A stretch of DNA of 64,000 nt from Agapetus fuscipes. Its lineage: Eukaryota; Arthropoda; Insecta; Trichoptera; Glossosomatidae. Made by a program: the position numbers and the translations under genes. Below the pieces are notes generated by a model. It worked only from the letters and a program-made list of their open reading frames with translations, searched no databases and was not told the origin of the DNA. Shown one piece after another: positions 39,085-50,532 of this stretch. The stretch lies in assembly GCA_951799405.1 (NCBI GenBank), contig OX637363.1, forward strand, positions 3,348,001 through 3,412,000, written 5' to 3'. Every line of letters begins with the position of its first letter. Position 1 is the stretch's first letter.

Positions 39085-41690
39085 AGCAGGAAGAAAGCAA
39101 CATAAAAAGCAATAAAGGATGCTGAAAATCAAGAAATAAAGTAATGAAGGATATCCAGGATTGGTGTAGAAAGTAATCAAGGAAGTTGAGAATTAATATT
39201 GAAGGTGATAAAAGGATGTCAGGATTCAGAAAAGAAGGATTAAAATCATTGGTACAAAGAAGATCAATGTAATCAAGTAGAAAATGACATTGGAATGCAT
39301 TACAAATGTATTAATGAAGTATAAAGAAGATTAGTTATCAAGATGTAAAGTGTTGAAATGACAGAAACTTGGAAATCAAGTTTGGAACATGTAAATGAAA
39401 TCATGAATGTGGCTTTTCAGATAAATTAAGTACAAAAAAGTGAAATAAATGGCTCGGAAATTACGAAAGAAAGTGTGACCAAGTTTTTAAAAGCTACAGG
39501 TTAAAGATAATAAAGAAATAAAAGATGTGTAAAATAAACAGCTGTTAATTTTTTATGTTAAGAAAGAAACTGAAAAAAATAGACCAAGATAAGATGCCCT
39601 GTACATTTCAAATATATTGAGAATGAAAGAAGTTTATATCAATAAAAATTAATATGAATTTTGATGACAGATATAGTTCTAACCTAGAAAGAACCTATTT
39701 TTTATGACCTTACTGGCTAGTTCTTTAATTGAACTGAAGTATGAACTTATCGCTTATGAGTGATGATCAAGAATAAAGCAATAACCTACAAATTATATGA
39801 TTTAAAGCAGCCATTGCTTTTTTCATTACAGATCTAGTTATATTCGATTTAACCAGTTGACAAACTTGAGAAAATAAAACCATTGGTTGAATAATGATAT
39901 ATCTTAACTTTTCCCGCATGGCGAAATGTATTTTTAATGATGAAAACAAAATGGTGACCAATTTGAACTTTTTAAAAAATAACAAAGCCATCAAAAATGT
40001 AATATTATGCTATACATTTAATTTTAATTTTTTGAGTATGACATTATTACCCTTAGTTACAAAGGTCAATAAATATATTAGTTTAAAATTTATTCCTAAG
40101 TTTGATTTTCTATAGAAAATATTAAATATATTTGAAGCATCTTCCATAATTAATATTTAAAAAATATGCTTTTATTCTACTTCACTCTTTGTAAATGAAA
40201 AAAATATTTTAAGTTTTGAAGCAAATTTAAGAAACACTTTTTTTTTGGAAAATCAATGCTCCAATTTTCTCTCAAATTTGCTTTGAAATTAAAAATATTA
40301 TTCAAAATATCCTATTGTACATTTATTGTTTAAATGTTAAATCATTATTCTTTTTAATTTAAATGTTTAATTTGGAAGAAAAATATTTTTGTATTGATTT
40401 AGTTTATTTAAAAAAAACATTTTTTAAATTAACATTAAAAGCATTCCTTTGATTTCTTTTGTAAATATACCTAACTAAAAATTTTTGCCAACTGGCAGCC
40501 CGTCCTTTCAAACATCCACACTATTGTCTATGATCAAAATTCTTTTTTTGAATTTTGAATGAAACGTCCTAATGTCAATGATAGAATCTAAAAATAAATG
40601 CTCTGTAGACAAGAAGTACCTACCTATATTCTAAAAAAAAATATTATACAAATAAATTATGTGGAATAAATGATTTTGTGGGCAGTACATTTAAACATGT
40701 ATTTCTCGCTCATTAGAAGTTGCACAAAACAAAACTATTTTGTATTTTTAAATTTGTTATTTGCAAAGAAAATCTGGGTTATGAGGAACAATTTGAATTA
40801 TCACTTTAAAATTGTCTAAAAAATATGTACCATTTAGAATTAATAGAGAGTAACGACCAATTAAAGGGATTAGATGTAACAATCGTAAATATTAATTTAT
40901 GTAAAATTCCCGTCCTTTTTATATAGATGTAGGTCCTTGTTATCTTTTTTTATAAAATCTTATTTCCATCCTTGAAGTATATTCACGTAAATTTTCAATC
41001 ATAAAATAAATGGATTTGACTTGACTCCATTTTTTACTTTCAAAGCAAACTTCTAATGAATGAATGAACAAATTTGAAAAAGGTTTTTATTTCGGGGGCA
41101 AACGTTACACCTCTTAAGTAACCAGAGTCCTTAGCTATGAATAAAAACATATTTGTTTACCGTTTCCCTAGCAACCCGGCTGTCTGATGTCACAATTTTG
41201 TTGTCTTTGTGATTTTCTTCAGTCTATTTTCTCTTTAACTTTTGCTGCCATTCCGTAGTGTAGGGCTGATTAAAGCAAAATGCAGTATTAATGTTTTTTA
41301 AGGTTAACTTCACACGCGTCTAAATGATTTTTTTTATTAACATTGGCAAGAAATGGACTTGGAACGAATTCCATAGACAAAAAAAATTGCAACTTCACAC
41401 AAGTTGCTAGGCAAAGGCGATTTAATATTTTGGTGACGTTTTCCCGCAGAGAAAAAAAAACAGATTACAAATTTTGTGGCATGTGTTCATATTAAAAACT
41501 TAACATTGCCTGTCATTTGTCAAAAAAAATGTGAGTAAATGGAGTTAAGACATTTTGTTTTATGGCAGCTATTATTACAATACATATTTATTTTTTGTTA
41601 TGTTAGTATGTATATTATTGATTTTATTCTTGAAGCACCATTTGAATTATAGAACAAACTATGTATTTAAGTCACTGTAAAGCATATTAT
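39085..41690 (+). other. probable canoe 3' UTR followed by AT-rich intergenic DNA
   Basis: No gene-like ORF. The first about 700 bp are A-rich with many AATAAA-type hexamers (for example near 39437, 39514, 39531, 39640 and 39773), any of which could serve polyadenylation. From about 40 kb the sequence is plain AT-rich DNA. The true 3' end cannot be fixed from sequence. Confidence 0.45.
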
Positions 41691-41699
41691 TATCTATTA

Positions 41700-41917
41700 C
41701 AGTGGAGCCGCTGAGAGAATGAATTTCTGACAGTTAAAAAAATATGTTTTCTAATTTATTTAATTTTCCATTTGACCCAAAATTATAGCAAATATTTCCA
41801 TTTGACATGATGATTTTTTTTAAAGATAATTGTTGAAAATTATTGTAAATTCTTCAAAGTTACATCGTTCATATCATTCCGACCTGTCAGAAATTCATTC
41901 TCTCAGCGGCTCCACTG
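41700..41917. mobile_element. Tc1/mariner-type MITE
   Basis: 218 bp, TA on both sides (41698-41699, 41918-41919). Inverted ends CAGTGGAGCCGCTGAGAGAA continue to gaatttctgacag. No ORF. Confidence 0.9.
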
Positions 41918-41929
41918 TAAAATAGCCAA

Positions 41930-42218
41930 CATTCTATATGATGAAAATGCCAGAAAGCTACAAAAAGAGTTATGAATGCAGCTAAAATTTCTGGAAATAT
42001 CATAGAAGCAGCTAGTTAGATTCAGATTAATAGTCATGTAGAACCAAAGGTGGCAAATTGTTTTTTTTTTTAAATGAATGGTTGGTTGACAAGGCACTTA
42101 ATAAGTATCCAATTATTTATTTTTGAACAAAGCATGGAGTTTGATTCCGTATGTAAAGACAAATAACTTAAATACGGGCTTAAGTCTCTAAAAATCATGT
42201 GTGTCAAAAAGCAGTGGT
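41930..42218. other. intergenic, nothing identified
   Basis: AT-rich; no supported feature. Confidence 0.4.
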
Positions 42219-42226
42219 TTACCCAG

Positions 42227-42459
42227 CAGTGGCGAAGGTAGCTATACAAGCTGATTCCCATCGGTTTTCCGTTTAAAATGAGGCAAAAATGATAATAAAG
42301 TAGACTGCATGGTTTCAATGGGGAAAAAATATGTAAGTATTGTTTCTTTGGTTTTAAATGTATTTTTTTACTTTGTGCCTATATTTTTTAACTACTTCGT
42401 TACATCATTTTAAAAGGAAAGCCGATGGGAACCGGCTTGTATGGCACCCTTCGCCACTG
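42227..42459. mobile_element. hAT-type MITE with perfect 8-bp duplication
   Basis: Ends CAGTGGCGAAGGTAGC and gcacccttcgccactg; flanked by TTACCCAG at 42219-42226 and 42460-42467. 233 bp, same family as 29216-29434. Confidence 0.92.
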
Positions 42460-42721
42460 TTACCCAGAGTTTGACTTTGAAAATGACAAGATTGTTGGAC
42501 AATATATGGTGGAAAAGAGAGACTCAAATAAATAGTCCCATAAATAAAGTGCACAAACAAGTTACTCTGTTGAGTTTAGAATAAAAACCAAACGATGATG
42601 ATGATGAGTTGATGTTTCTTTATAGCGCCGTTTCGTGATGTAGTCACTCCAAGGGCGCTGGTGCAAACGATGCCAGAAAAACCTTTTCATATACACTTTT
42701 ATTGTTTTTCTGAGTTTGACT

Positions 42722-42965
42722 ACTAAATCTAAATCTACGTTGCAAAGATATGTATCATTTGAGATTCATATTAAATGCATTCCCACAAGCAGACACGCAT
42801 AATTTTGCACTCACACATGCCGCATGTGCACCTACAATATAAAACCCCAATCTCAAATGAACATAAGCCCTGCAACTCTTGCCGACCTTCCCTGTAACAG
42901 GGGTGAAATTGGCATTTTTTACAGTATGGGTGGTCAGCCTCATACCAACCTATAAGTCAAGGAAT
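42722..42965 (-). repeat. family-C repeat
   Basis: Minus copy with a small deletion in the gtgacattggcaaagtgaa block. Confidence 0.8.
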
Positions 42966-43417
42966 ACAAGCATGTTTCTTAATGTGTTTTTAAAATCAAC
43001 AATGAGGTTGGAACTTTTTTTAATTCAGAACTTTTTCCTCGGCCAGCTAACGTCAGTCTTATATGGGACTGCCGTCCTTAGCAACCAATTTTTATTGTTG
43101 TATGCCTTTCAATCAACCCGACCGGTCGACGACACAATATTGTCTATGCAAATTCACGTTACGACCTCATTCAGTTATGTGGAAATGTAGAGAATGTCTG
43201 TAATTTTCTGTAATTTGTATGGAAATTCAATTTTAAAGTTTCATAGATAATGGTAAACTATCTTATTTAGCTAAAATTAGAAATAATAGCTTTCATTTCA
43301 ACGACTTATTGAGCTAAAAATAGTTAACGAGCAAAGTAATTAGACTGAACCCCTAAATGCCTTCCCTCCAATACTTTCTTGTGATGAAATTTGTTAAGAG
43401 ATAATTAAGAGATGATG

Positions 43418-43673
43418 TCGCACGCTTAATAATAAAGAGCAATAACTCAAAAATTGGGAAAATCAAGATTTTGTAATAAAACGCAAGAACAATGCGAGAA
43501 GAATAGGTAGAATGCGACAGCCGTTCAATTTGGACGAATATGACCGAGATAAAACATTGGTCGCCCTTATCATCCCATACAAGTTGCACTGGTTGTCTGA
43601 ACTTCAAACATGATTTCCCAACATTATTATTTTTTGAGTTATTGCTCTTTATTATTGTTTATTGAGCGTGCGA
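43418..43673. mobile_element. TIR element, unclassified MITE
   Basis: TCGCACGCTTAATAATAAAG at the left recurs inverted at the right (ctttattattgtttattgag then cgtgcga), with arms of about 40 bp. No clear target duplication. Confidence 0.65.
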
Positions 43674-43679
43674 TGTGTA

Positions 43680-46380
43680 TTCATTTTGTTTAAAATATTT
43701 AGAAAAGTATTATGCATTCATTTGTAATATAATTGCTTCCCAGTTAGGTAATTTAACTTTTCGGTAATCAGACAAACCGTACATTATTCTCGATGGGTCA
43801 CTAGCTACGTCGAGAATGATGTAAGTACAACGGTTCATCCAATATACAAAAAGTTGACTTATCTAACTGCCTAGTAATTATTTTTGTTAATATGTTAAAC
43901 GACCGTAAATTCCAACTTCAACCTAACAATCATGTATCCATGTTGGAGATGCAATGGATGCGTGGGAATTAAAAAAAAATATACAACAAGACAAATATCT
44001 TAAACAACTGATTAAAATAATTTTTAAAGAAAACCAAGTTTCTTTTTCACATCAATTGGTAGATGGAGCAGTAGAAATATAGATAGGTTGGAATTTGCAG
44101 TGTCAAAAATAGGTATATGTTGCTTTAACCCAGAGAGGTTCTCTCTTAATAACAGTGTTTGGCGCATTGACTTATAATATCTGTGGACTAGAAATTATTT
44201 TAACGAAAATAGACATATGTATATATCTGTCTCAACTTACTAACGAAAATGGTCATTAGTTAGAAAGAGAACAAAGAACTTCACAGTTGCATTTCCATAT
44301 GTACAAAAAACTCGGCAAAATGAAAAAAAAAACTTGAATGTTGGTACCATTGCAAATAATGGCTGCCGATTAGACCGGAAATAGCTAGAGTTGACAGATA
44401 ACACGCGTTATAAATATTGTGATCGCCAAAATTGGTGTCAATATTTCATATTTTCAAGGTGTATATTCATATTTTAATTTTATCACTCATTTCATTAAAA
44501 CTATTGTGATATTTAATGCGTCATATTTGTAATTGTTGCCGCCGTACATTGGGGGCACCACTGCAACGTTTGACAGAGGAACGCAAGTGGGAACAAATAT
44601 GTATCAATTCAGTATGTTAGTTTCCGCTCCCCTATGTTATAACTCAATGGTTTGGCCAATCCACCATCCGTTTCATCTCTATTTATCATTTTTATTTAAA
44701 CATATCATACAAACAAAACAGACCAATTTATAGCAAATAATGATGTCCAGTCTAAAGTGTGAATATCTTTATTTTATTGGCAAATAATTTTCAACTTCTT
44801 GTTTTTCTTTGATAATGATGTAGTGAGATATTTAATTAGAGCTTCATACAGCATGTTGTATTAACAATCTAGATTGAGTTGGACTTTGTTTTCTCAAAGG
44901 TAGATTTTAAACGGTGAGAAGACTAGTGTAAAGCATTGCTTGCCTGTGCATCTAGTATAAAGCATTCCATAAAACTCACCTTGATAGCGTAAATAAAATA
45001 AAAATATGAAAACTAAATCACCCACTAGTTCTTTATTCTATACATTTTTTATTTACGCAATCGAGGTGGGTTTTATGCAATGTCTTATACTGGAGACACT
45101 GTGTCATTCCCCGTTTCAATACCATTTATAGCGCCTGAACAAGTAAACAGCTCCTTTTTAATTCCGGCAATTAACCAAAACTGTCTTGTGTACACGTCTT
45201 AAATCCACCTTGCTTTTGTCAGTTGATATGCTTGTACTAAGCTCTATTCATTGTCATCATAAATGAAAATCATTGAAAGTGTTTGCCAGCTCAATGACGA
45301 TATAACGCAGATATACATTTAACTTTAAATCAAATAACTAGACCAATTTTTACTGTACCTAATATATTAATATTTACATCAGGATCTCTTGTATCATTGG
45401 TGTTCTGGGAGAAAATCAGAAGTACAATTATTGTTGTTACAGGACATCTTTGATGTATAAACTCCAGACCAATATATTGTTTTTATTTTATCTCGTGGCC
45501 TTTTAGATTGTAGAATTTAAGGCCCAAACAGATTTGTATAGTTTGTGTGTGAGCATATACAGACCCTACCTTAATAAAGGAAATTAACTTTACTGCCAGC
45601 TTCTGAATCGGGGTTTTAGAAATTATAAAAATAGACCCAAATTCCTGCTAGTAGTGTAGCTTGCTTTGCTGACTAGCAATTGACAGAAGTCACATGTTTG
45701 ATATTTCCCGATAACCTTGAGGTTGTTAGGGTGCACTAAGCCTTATTAGCACGTCCTGCTAAAATAGTTCTTATAGCAATAAAATTAGACACTATAAGCA
45801 CCAACAGATTAATGAAACTCATTTTATTTTTAGCTTGCTGTCAATTTCTTGTAACTGTTATTGTGCAGGAAGAAATATACTATTGAGATTGTTGTTGATA
45901 ACTGCGCTATAGCTCCAACTAACTACTAGGAGCATTGCTTTACACCTTAGGCCTTTTTTTTGGAATGAAAAAAACGGATGTTACTGACTGTGGAAAGAGG
46001 TGTGTGTCTTCTACAAGGAAGAAACACCAACTGTTGAATTATTGTTGTTTGCTCGAGGTCGAAGGTTGTAGGTACAATTATTGACATTCGGTGATGCATT
46101 CATAGATGTCGCAATAGCTCCACTTGTACAGAAGGACGATATAATGTCATCTTGTGAAACCGTCCGATTAATGAAAGGATGGGTCATAGAAGTTAGTACT
46201 GGCCTCCATATACTGGAAAGTTTGTAGCTGTCGTCTCACAAACATCTGTTTTTTTCATTTAAAAAAGTGTCTAACGACCGTAATCTTAATTTCAAATCTT
46301 TTACTTTAGGCCCTGTATTTTCAACGTAGGCATAGCGATTTTTTACTGCAAGAAAAGGACACTGTCAATCGTTGATTCTT
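43680..46380. other. intergenic AT-rich DNA with diverged repeats
   Basis: A repeat-G relic lies at 43750-43870 (ctacgtcgagaatgatgtaa) and a segment at 45925-46030 matches 57720-57745 inverted (ctactaggagcattgcttta) and the 1862-2010 repeat. No gene-like ORF. Confidence 0.4.
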
Positions 46381-46389
46381 TTTTTTTAT

Positions 46390-46640
46390 CGGTTTAAAGT
46401 CACATGTGCTGTCAACAAGGTTATAGTGCCCAATAGAGCAAACACATCAAACTTTGCAGACAGAAGCTTTGCGGTGGCCGGGCCGGTGGCCTGGAACAAT
46501 TTACCCATCGGTGTTCGCGCGAACCAGCCTACCACCACCTTCAGAAAGGAACTGAAGACACTACTTTTCTCCAGAAGCCATGGCGCCCTTGAGATGGTCC
46601 TGGACCATTAAATGGCGCCACAGGAAAGAAATCATCCATC
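46390..46640 (+). pseudogene. L2/CR1-like LINE 3' end
   Basis: Reads NKVIVPNRANTSNFADRSF and AVAGPVAWNNLPIGVRANQ then TTTFRKELKTLLFSRS, almost the same as 27590-27760. Ends in (atc)n. Confidence 0.85.
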
Positions 46641-47281
46641 ATCATCATCATGTGCTAACTTTGCAAATACCGGGCTAAGTTTTTTTGCTTCTATACTAAA
46701 CTCTGCAAGTTAACTCTCCTCACAATGTTACACAAATGTTTTGAAAGTCAGGAAGAGGAAAATATGTGAATTTATTTATGAAAACTATACTTACTTTTCA
46801 ATCTACTTCTTTTCTTGTAAATTCTTATGTAAATATAGCAATCTTTTGTTGAAAATTTCTAATCAAGTTTGTTGATCACCTCCTCCTTGAAATTTTGTTA
46901 TGTCTATTTAAGATTCAATCGGATAAGTAAAAAAACAAAACACATTGAATATATTTTATATTGTTATTAGTTGGTACGCATATAAATAGTTATCATAATT
47001 ACACTTATATGTATTTAAAATTATTACTTTTAAGTTTACAGTATCAAAAAAATCAAATATTCTAGTTTTATATAGTTTAAATGAAGAAAATATGTTTCGT
47101 TTATGGAAATCCAAGTGTCATTCTTTAATCACATAATAAAAAAACATTACCTTAAATTTAAATCTGTGTTTTATACAAAAAATCTACACCTACCGACTTA
47201 GTCCTAGATAGCTGTCTGTAAAAGTGATTATAAACAACCCATGACTTACGGGCACTTCTCTTTATGGTGTTGACCATCTAA

Positions 47282-47447
47282 GACCCTCCGCACACTAGAC
47301 GACAGGCGATAGCGACAGCTCAATGACTAGTCGCGGCGACTGGCTGCGGCCGACAGTTTTCATATATTTTGTTCAAAGCTCCCGCACACTTGTCGCCAAG
47401 TCGCGCCGACAAGTCGCTGTCGCCTGTCGTTTAGTGTGCGGAGGGTC
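47282..47447. mobile_element. Harbinger-type MITE
   Basis: 166 bp with inverted ends GACCCTCCGCACACTA and acgacaggcga, flanked by TAA (47279-47281 and 47448-47450). GC-rich compared with its surroundings. Confidence 0.85.
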
Positions 47448-47654
47448 TAAGTTACAATGAACATGATTTAGGCAGAGCAAATCCATAGAGCATTCGTCGC
47501 CATAAGTGAATTTTCAGGACAAAATAAGATGATCCTTGGTTATCTATGAATTCGATTTTGTGAACAACACTGCACAATACTAATGGAGATTATTCTTCCA
47601 GAAAGAGAGATCAGTACCCTGAGTATTAACCATCTGGTAAATCTCACCTCTATA

Positions 47655-47862
47655 ATCTAAGTTGCAAAGATATATTAACATGCAAAGCTCATATCAAATG
47701 CATGCCCACAAACACGTATAAGTTCACGCTTACAAATGCTGAATGTGTACTTACAAATTAAAATCCAAACCTCAAATGAACATAAACCCTGCATTGGCAA
47801 AGTGAACCATTTTTTACAGTATGGGTCGTCAGCCTCATACCAACCTATAAGTCAAGGAATTA
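47655..47862 (-). repeat. family-C repeat
   Basis: Minus copy with an internal deletion (ccctgcattggcaaagtg). Confidence 0.75.
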
Positions 47863-47996
47863 TCTCGATGGCGTAAATAAATAAAAAATGTATGAAATAT
47901 ATGACAGCACTTCTAGAGAGCAATTTAGTTTTCACATTTTTTTAGATTAATGCAATCAAGGTGAGTTAACGCAATGCTTTGTACCCACCTTTTACA

Positions 47997-50532
47997 TTAA
48001 GCTTTTTTTATTATGGCCACTCTTCTCCGCCTCACAAAATGAATGGTGTTGCCAGTAACTATGGTGCATGACTTGGGCGACACCTTTGCAGGCATATTCT
48101 CTACGAGCGATGTTTTCTCGTCATTTGGAATATCGTTGGAAGCTACAACAGGTGGACTAACTCCATTACAAGAATTCTGAACAATTCTGGTCTCAACAGA
48201 AAGACTTTTAGTATCGTCGTCATTTTTTTCAACAGAAATGGGAGAATTCCCAGGTGAACAATTTTGTTTTTTACTTTTATCCCGCTCATCATTTTTATCA
48301 TCAGCAACTTGAGCATTCAATTCTTTCAAATCACTTTGAACAAAAATTTCTGTTCTTCCTTCCAAATTGTCTTCCTTATTTTCAGTTCTTATTTCCTCAT
48401 TACTCCTTACATTTTCAACACCACTCGTAAGTGAATTACCAACCTCAACTTCTTCATTTGGAGACATTTTAAAACCGTCCAGTTTCTGAGATTCACAAGC
48501 CATTTCTTTAAATGTTTCACAAATTCCACTTTCATTCTTGTAACTAATTTTATCTTTGACACTTTCTTCGCTTAATACTTTTCTTTCATCAATTTTTCTC
48601 AAGGTTTCCGTACCTTGAATATAAACATCATTAAAATTCGTCGTTACACTAACTTCTTTAATATTTTCATCACTTTGAATTACATCATTTTCAATACCTT
48701 TCTCATTGCTATTCTTCAATATCATACCATCCTCAGTGTCACCACACATCTTTTCATTCGCTTCTCCTTTATCTTCTGCAATTAAACCGGCTTTTTTCTT
48801 TTTATATGTATCGAAGGATACTCGCTTCCGTTTCATAGCATCATTTTCAATTTCTTTTTTTTTTCGACTCTGCAAAGAATGGTCATTCAAAACAGAATTT
48901 GTTGTGTGAACTAAATCAAGTGTTTTAGGTCTCATTTTAAAACTTTCCTCTGGTGTTTTTAGCCCAGTGACTCTAGAGATCCTTTGCTTGGGAGTATGCG
49001 GTCCAGGGATTGTGTTGAAAAGTCTTACAGCTTCATTTCTTTCTGGTGTATTAGGCTGTTGTATTATATCTTGACCAGGAGAAAACAACCTCTCAAAATC
49101 TGTGGATTCATTCATACTTAAGTCTGTATCATCGTCCATTTTTTGTTCTAACTTTTGACAGTCCTTTTTGATCTTTTCGTGGAACAAAACAATATTTTTA
49201 TATTCGTCAGATTGTCTTTTCAACAATCTAGGCGGTTCGTTGTGTTTCTCGTCTAGTTCCTCTTCGTACTTGATCCATTCCTCATTAAATTCATTGCTTA
49301 ATGCATTCTCTAAGCTAGTTGACTCTGCATGTCTCTGAAATATTTTGACTTGGTTTCTTTCATTATCAGCCTTCATGAAACTTTCATAGTTGTTATGTTT
49401 TCTTTGTTGATATCTTTCTTTTTTACGTTGAATCTTTCTTTCCAATCTTGACATTTTCACGCTAGAATTACGCACAATTCCATTATGATTCAACGAGTTA
49501 AATCTACAATTTTCATTTTTGAATTCACGATCCAAAAGAGAGTTTCTAAGACCGCATCCTTGAGACTTTCCATCATTTTTAAATCTATAATTTGTATTCT
49601 TACTTTCCAATCTTCCTCTAATATTTTTATCCCGAATATCTCCCCATTCTAATCTCTTCAGATCAAATTGTTTATTTCTTTTGTCTCTTCCGTTCATAGT
49701 TTCCTGAAATTCTCTACCTTTTGATCTATTTTGATCAAAATGTTTACTTCCTTTATCTCTAGATTCTCGACTTTTTGACCTAAGCTGATCAAAACGTCTA
49801 CTTTCAACGACCATTCCACTTCTTGTATCATTAGATTCTCTACTTTCTGATCTATTTTCCTCGAAATACCTCTTGTCTCTAGAATCTCTACTCTTCGATC
49901 TATTCTGATCAAAAGGTCTATTTCCGAAATCTCTATCTGCAGATCTTTTCAAGGATCCTTGTTTTTCATCTTTGAACTCTCTACTTTTATGTTTATTTGG
50001 TATCATTTCACTACTTGAGTCTCTTATCAAATTCTCCCTACAATCTTTTTTTGATTTAGTGTCTCGACTCCTAGATCTATGCCTTTTCTTTGTCGTTTTG
50101 CCAATACCTTCATTTATCATAAACTCATTCTCATTTCTCACATTCTTCTTACTTTTAGAACTTCTCTCTTTATTCTCAGAATGCATTTCTTTTGTCTCTC
50201 TTGTTTTAGATCTACATTCTCTATTTCCACTACTTCTTTCATTTTTCTTCCCAACTGTCAAAGTTCTACCATCATCTTCAATCTTTTTACGTGCAGTCAT
50301 TTTATTCACATCACAATCATCTTTCTCTTCATTTCTTTCATCTTTCCAGTCTCTTATATCACTTTCAACTTCTCTACTTTTTGACTTAATTACTCTACTA
50401 CAAGGCATTTTTTTGTGAACATTTACTTCTTTTACAATATCTTTTTTGTTTATCTCTTCTTCTTCACTTTCCGACGCCAATTCTCCGTCTTCCACTTCTG
50501 AATATTTTTTATCTGCAGGTTCAAAGTCGCTC
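47997..50532 (-). CDS. FLASH-like long gene, exon 5 (terminal)
   Basis: Acceptor tgttttag|gagcga, phase 2; stop TAA at 47997-47999. Encodes SDFEPADKKYSEVEDGELA, RS/RE-type repeats (six FDQNRSKSR-like units), a TP cluster, then acidic sequence and the basic end VRRRRVAIIKKA. Long uninterrupted frame. Confidence 0.9.

Noticed and set aside
49972..50418. 148-aa plus-strand ORF, apparently membrane-like
   Set aside because: Antisense of the charged FLASH-like exon 5; Lys/Glu codons read backwards give Phe/Leu/Ser.
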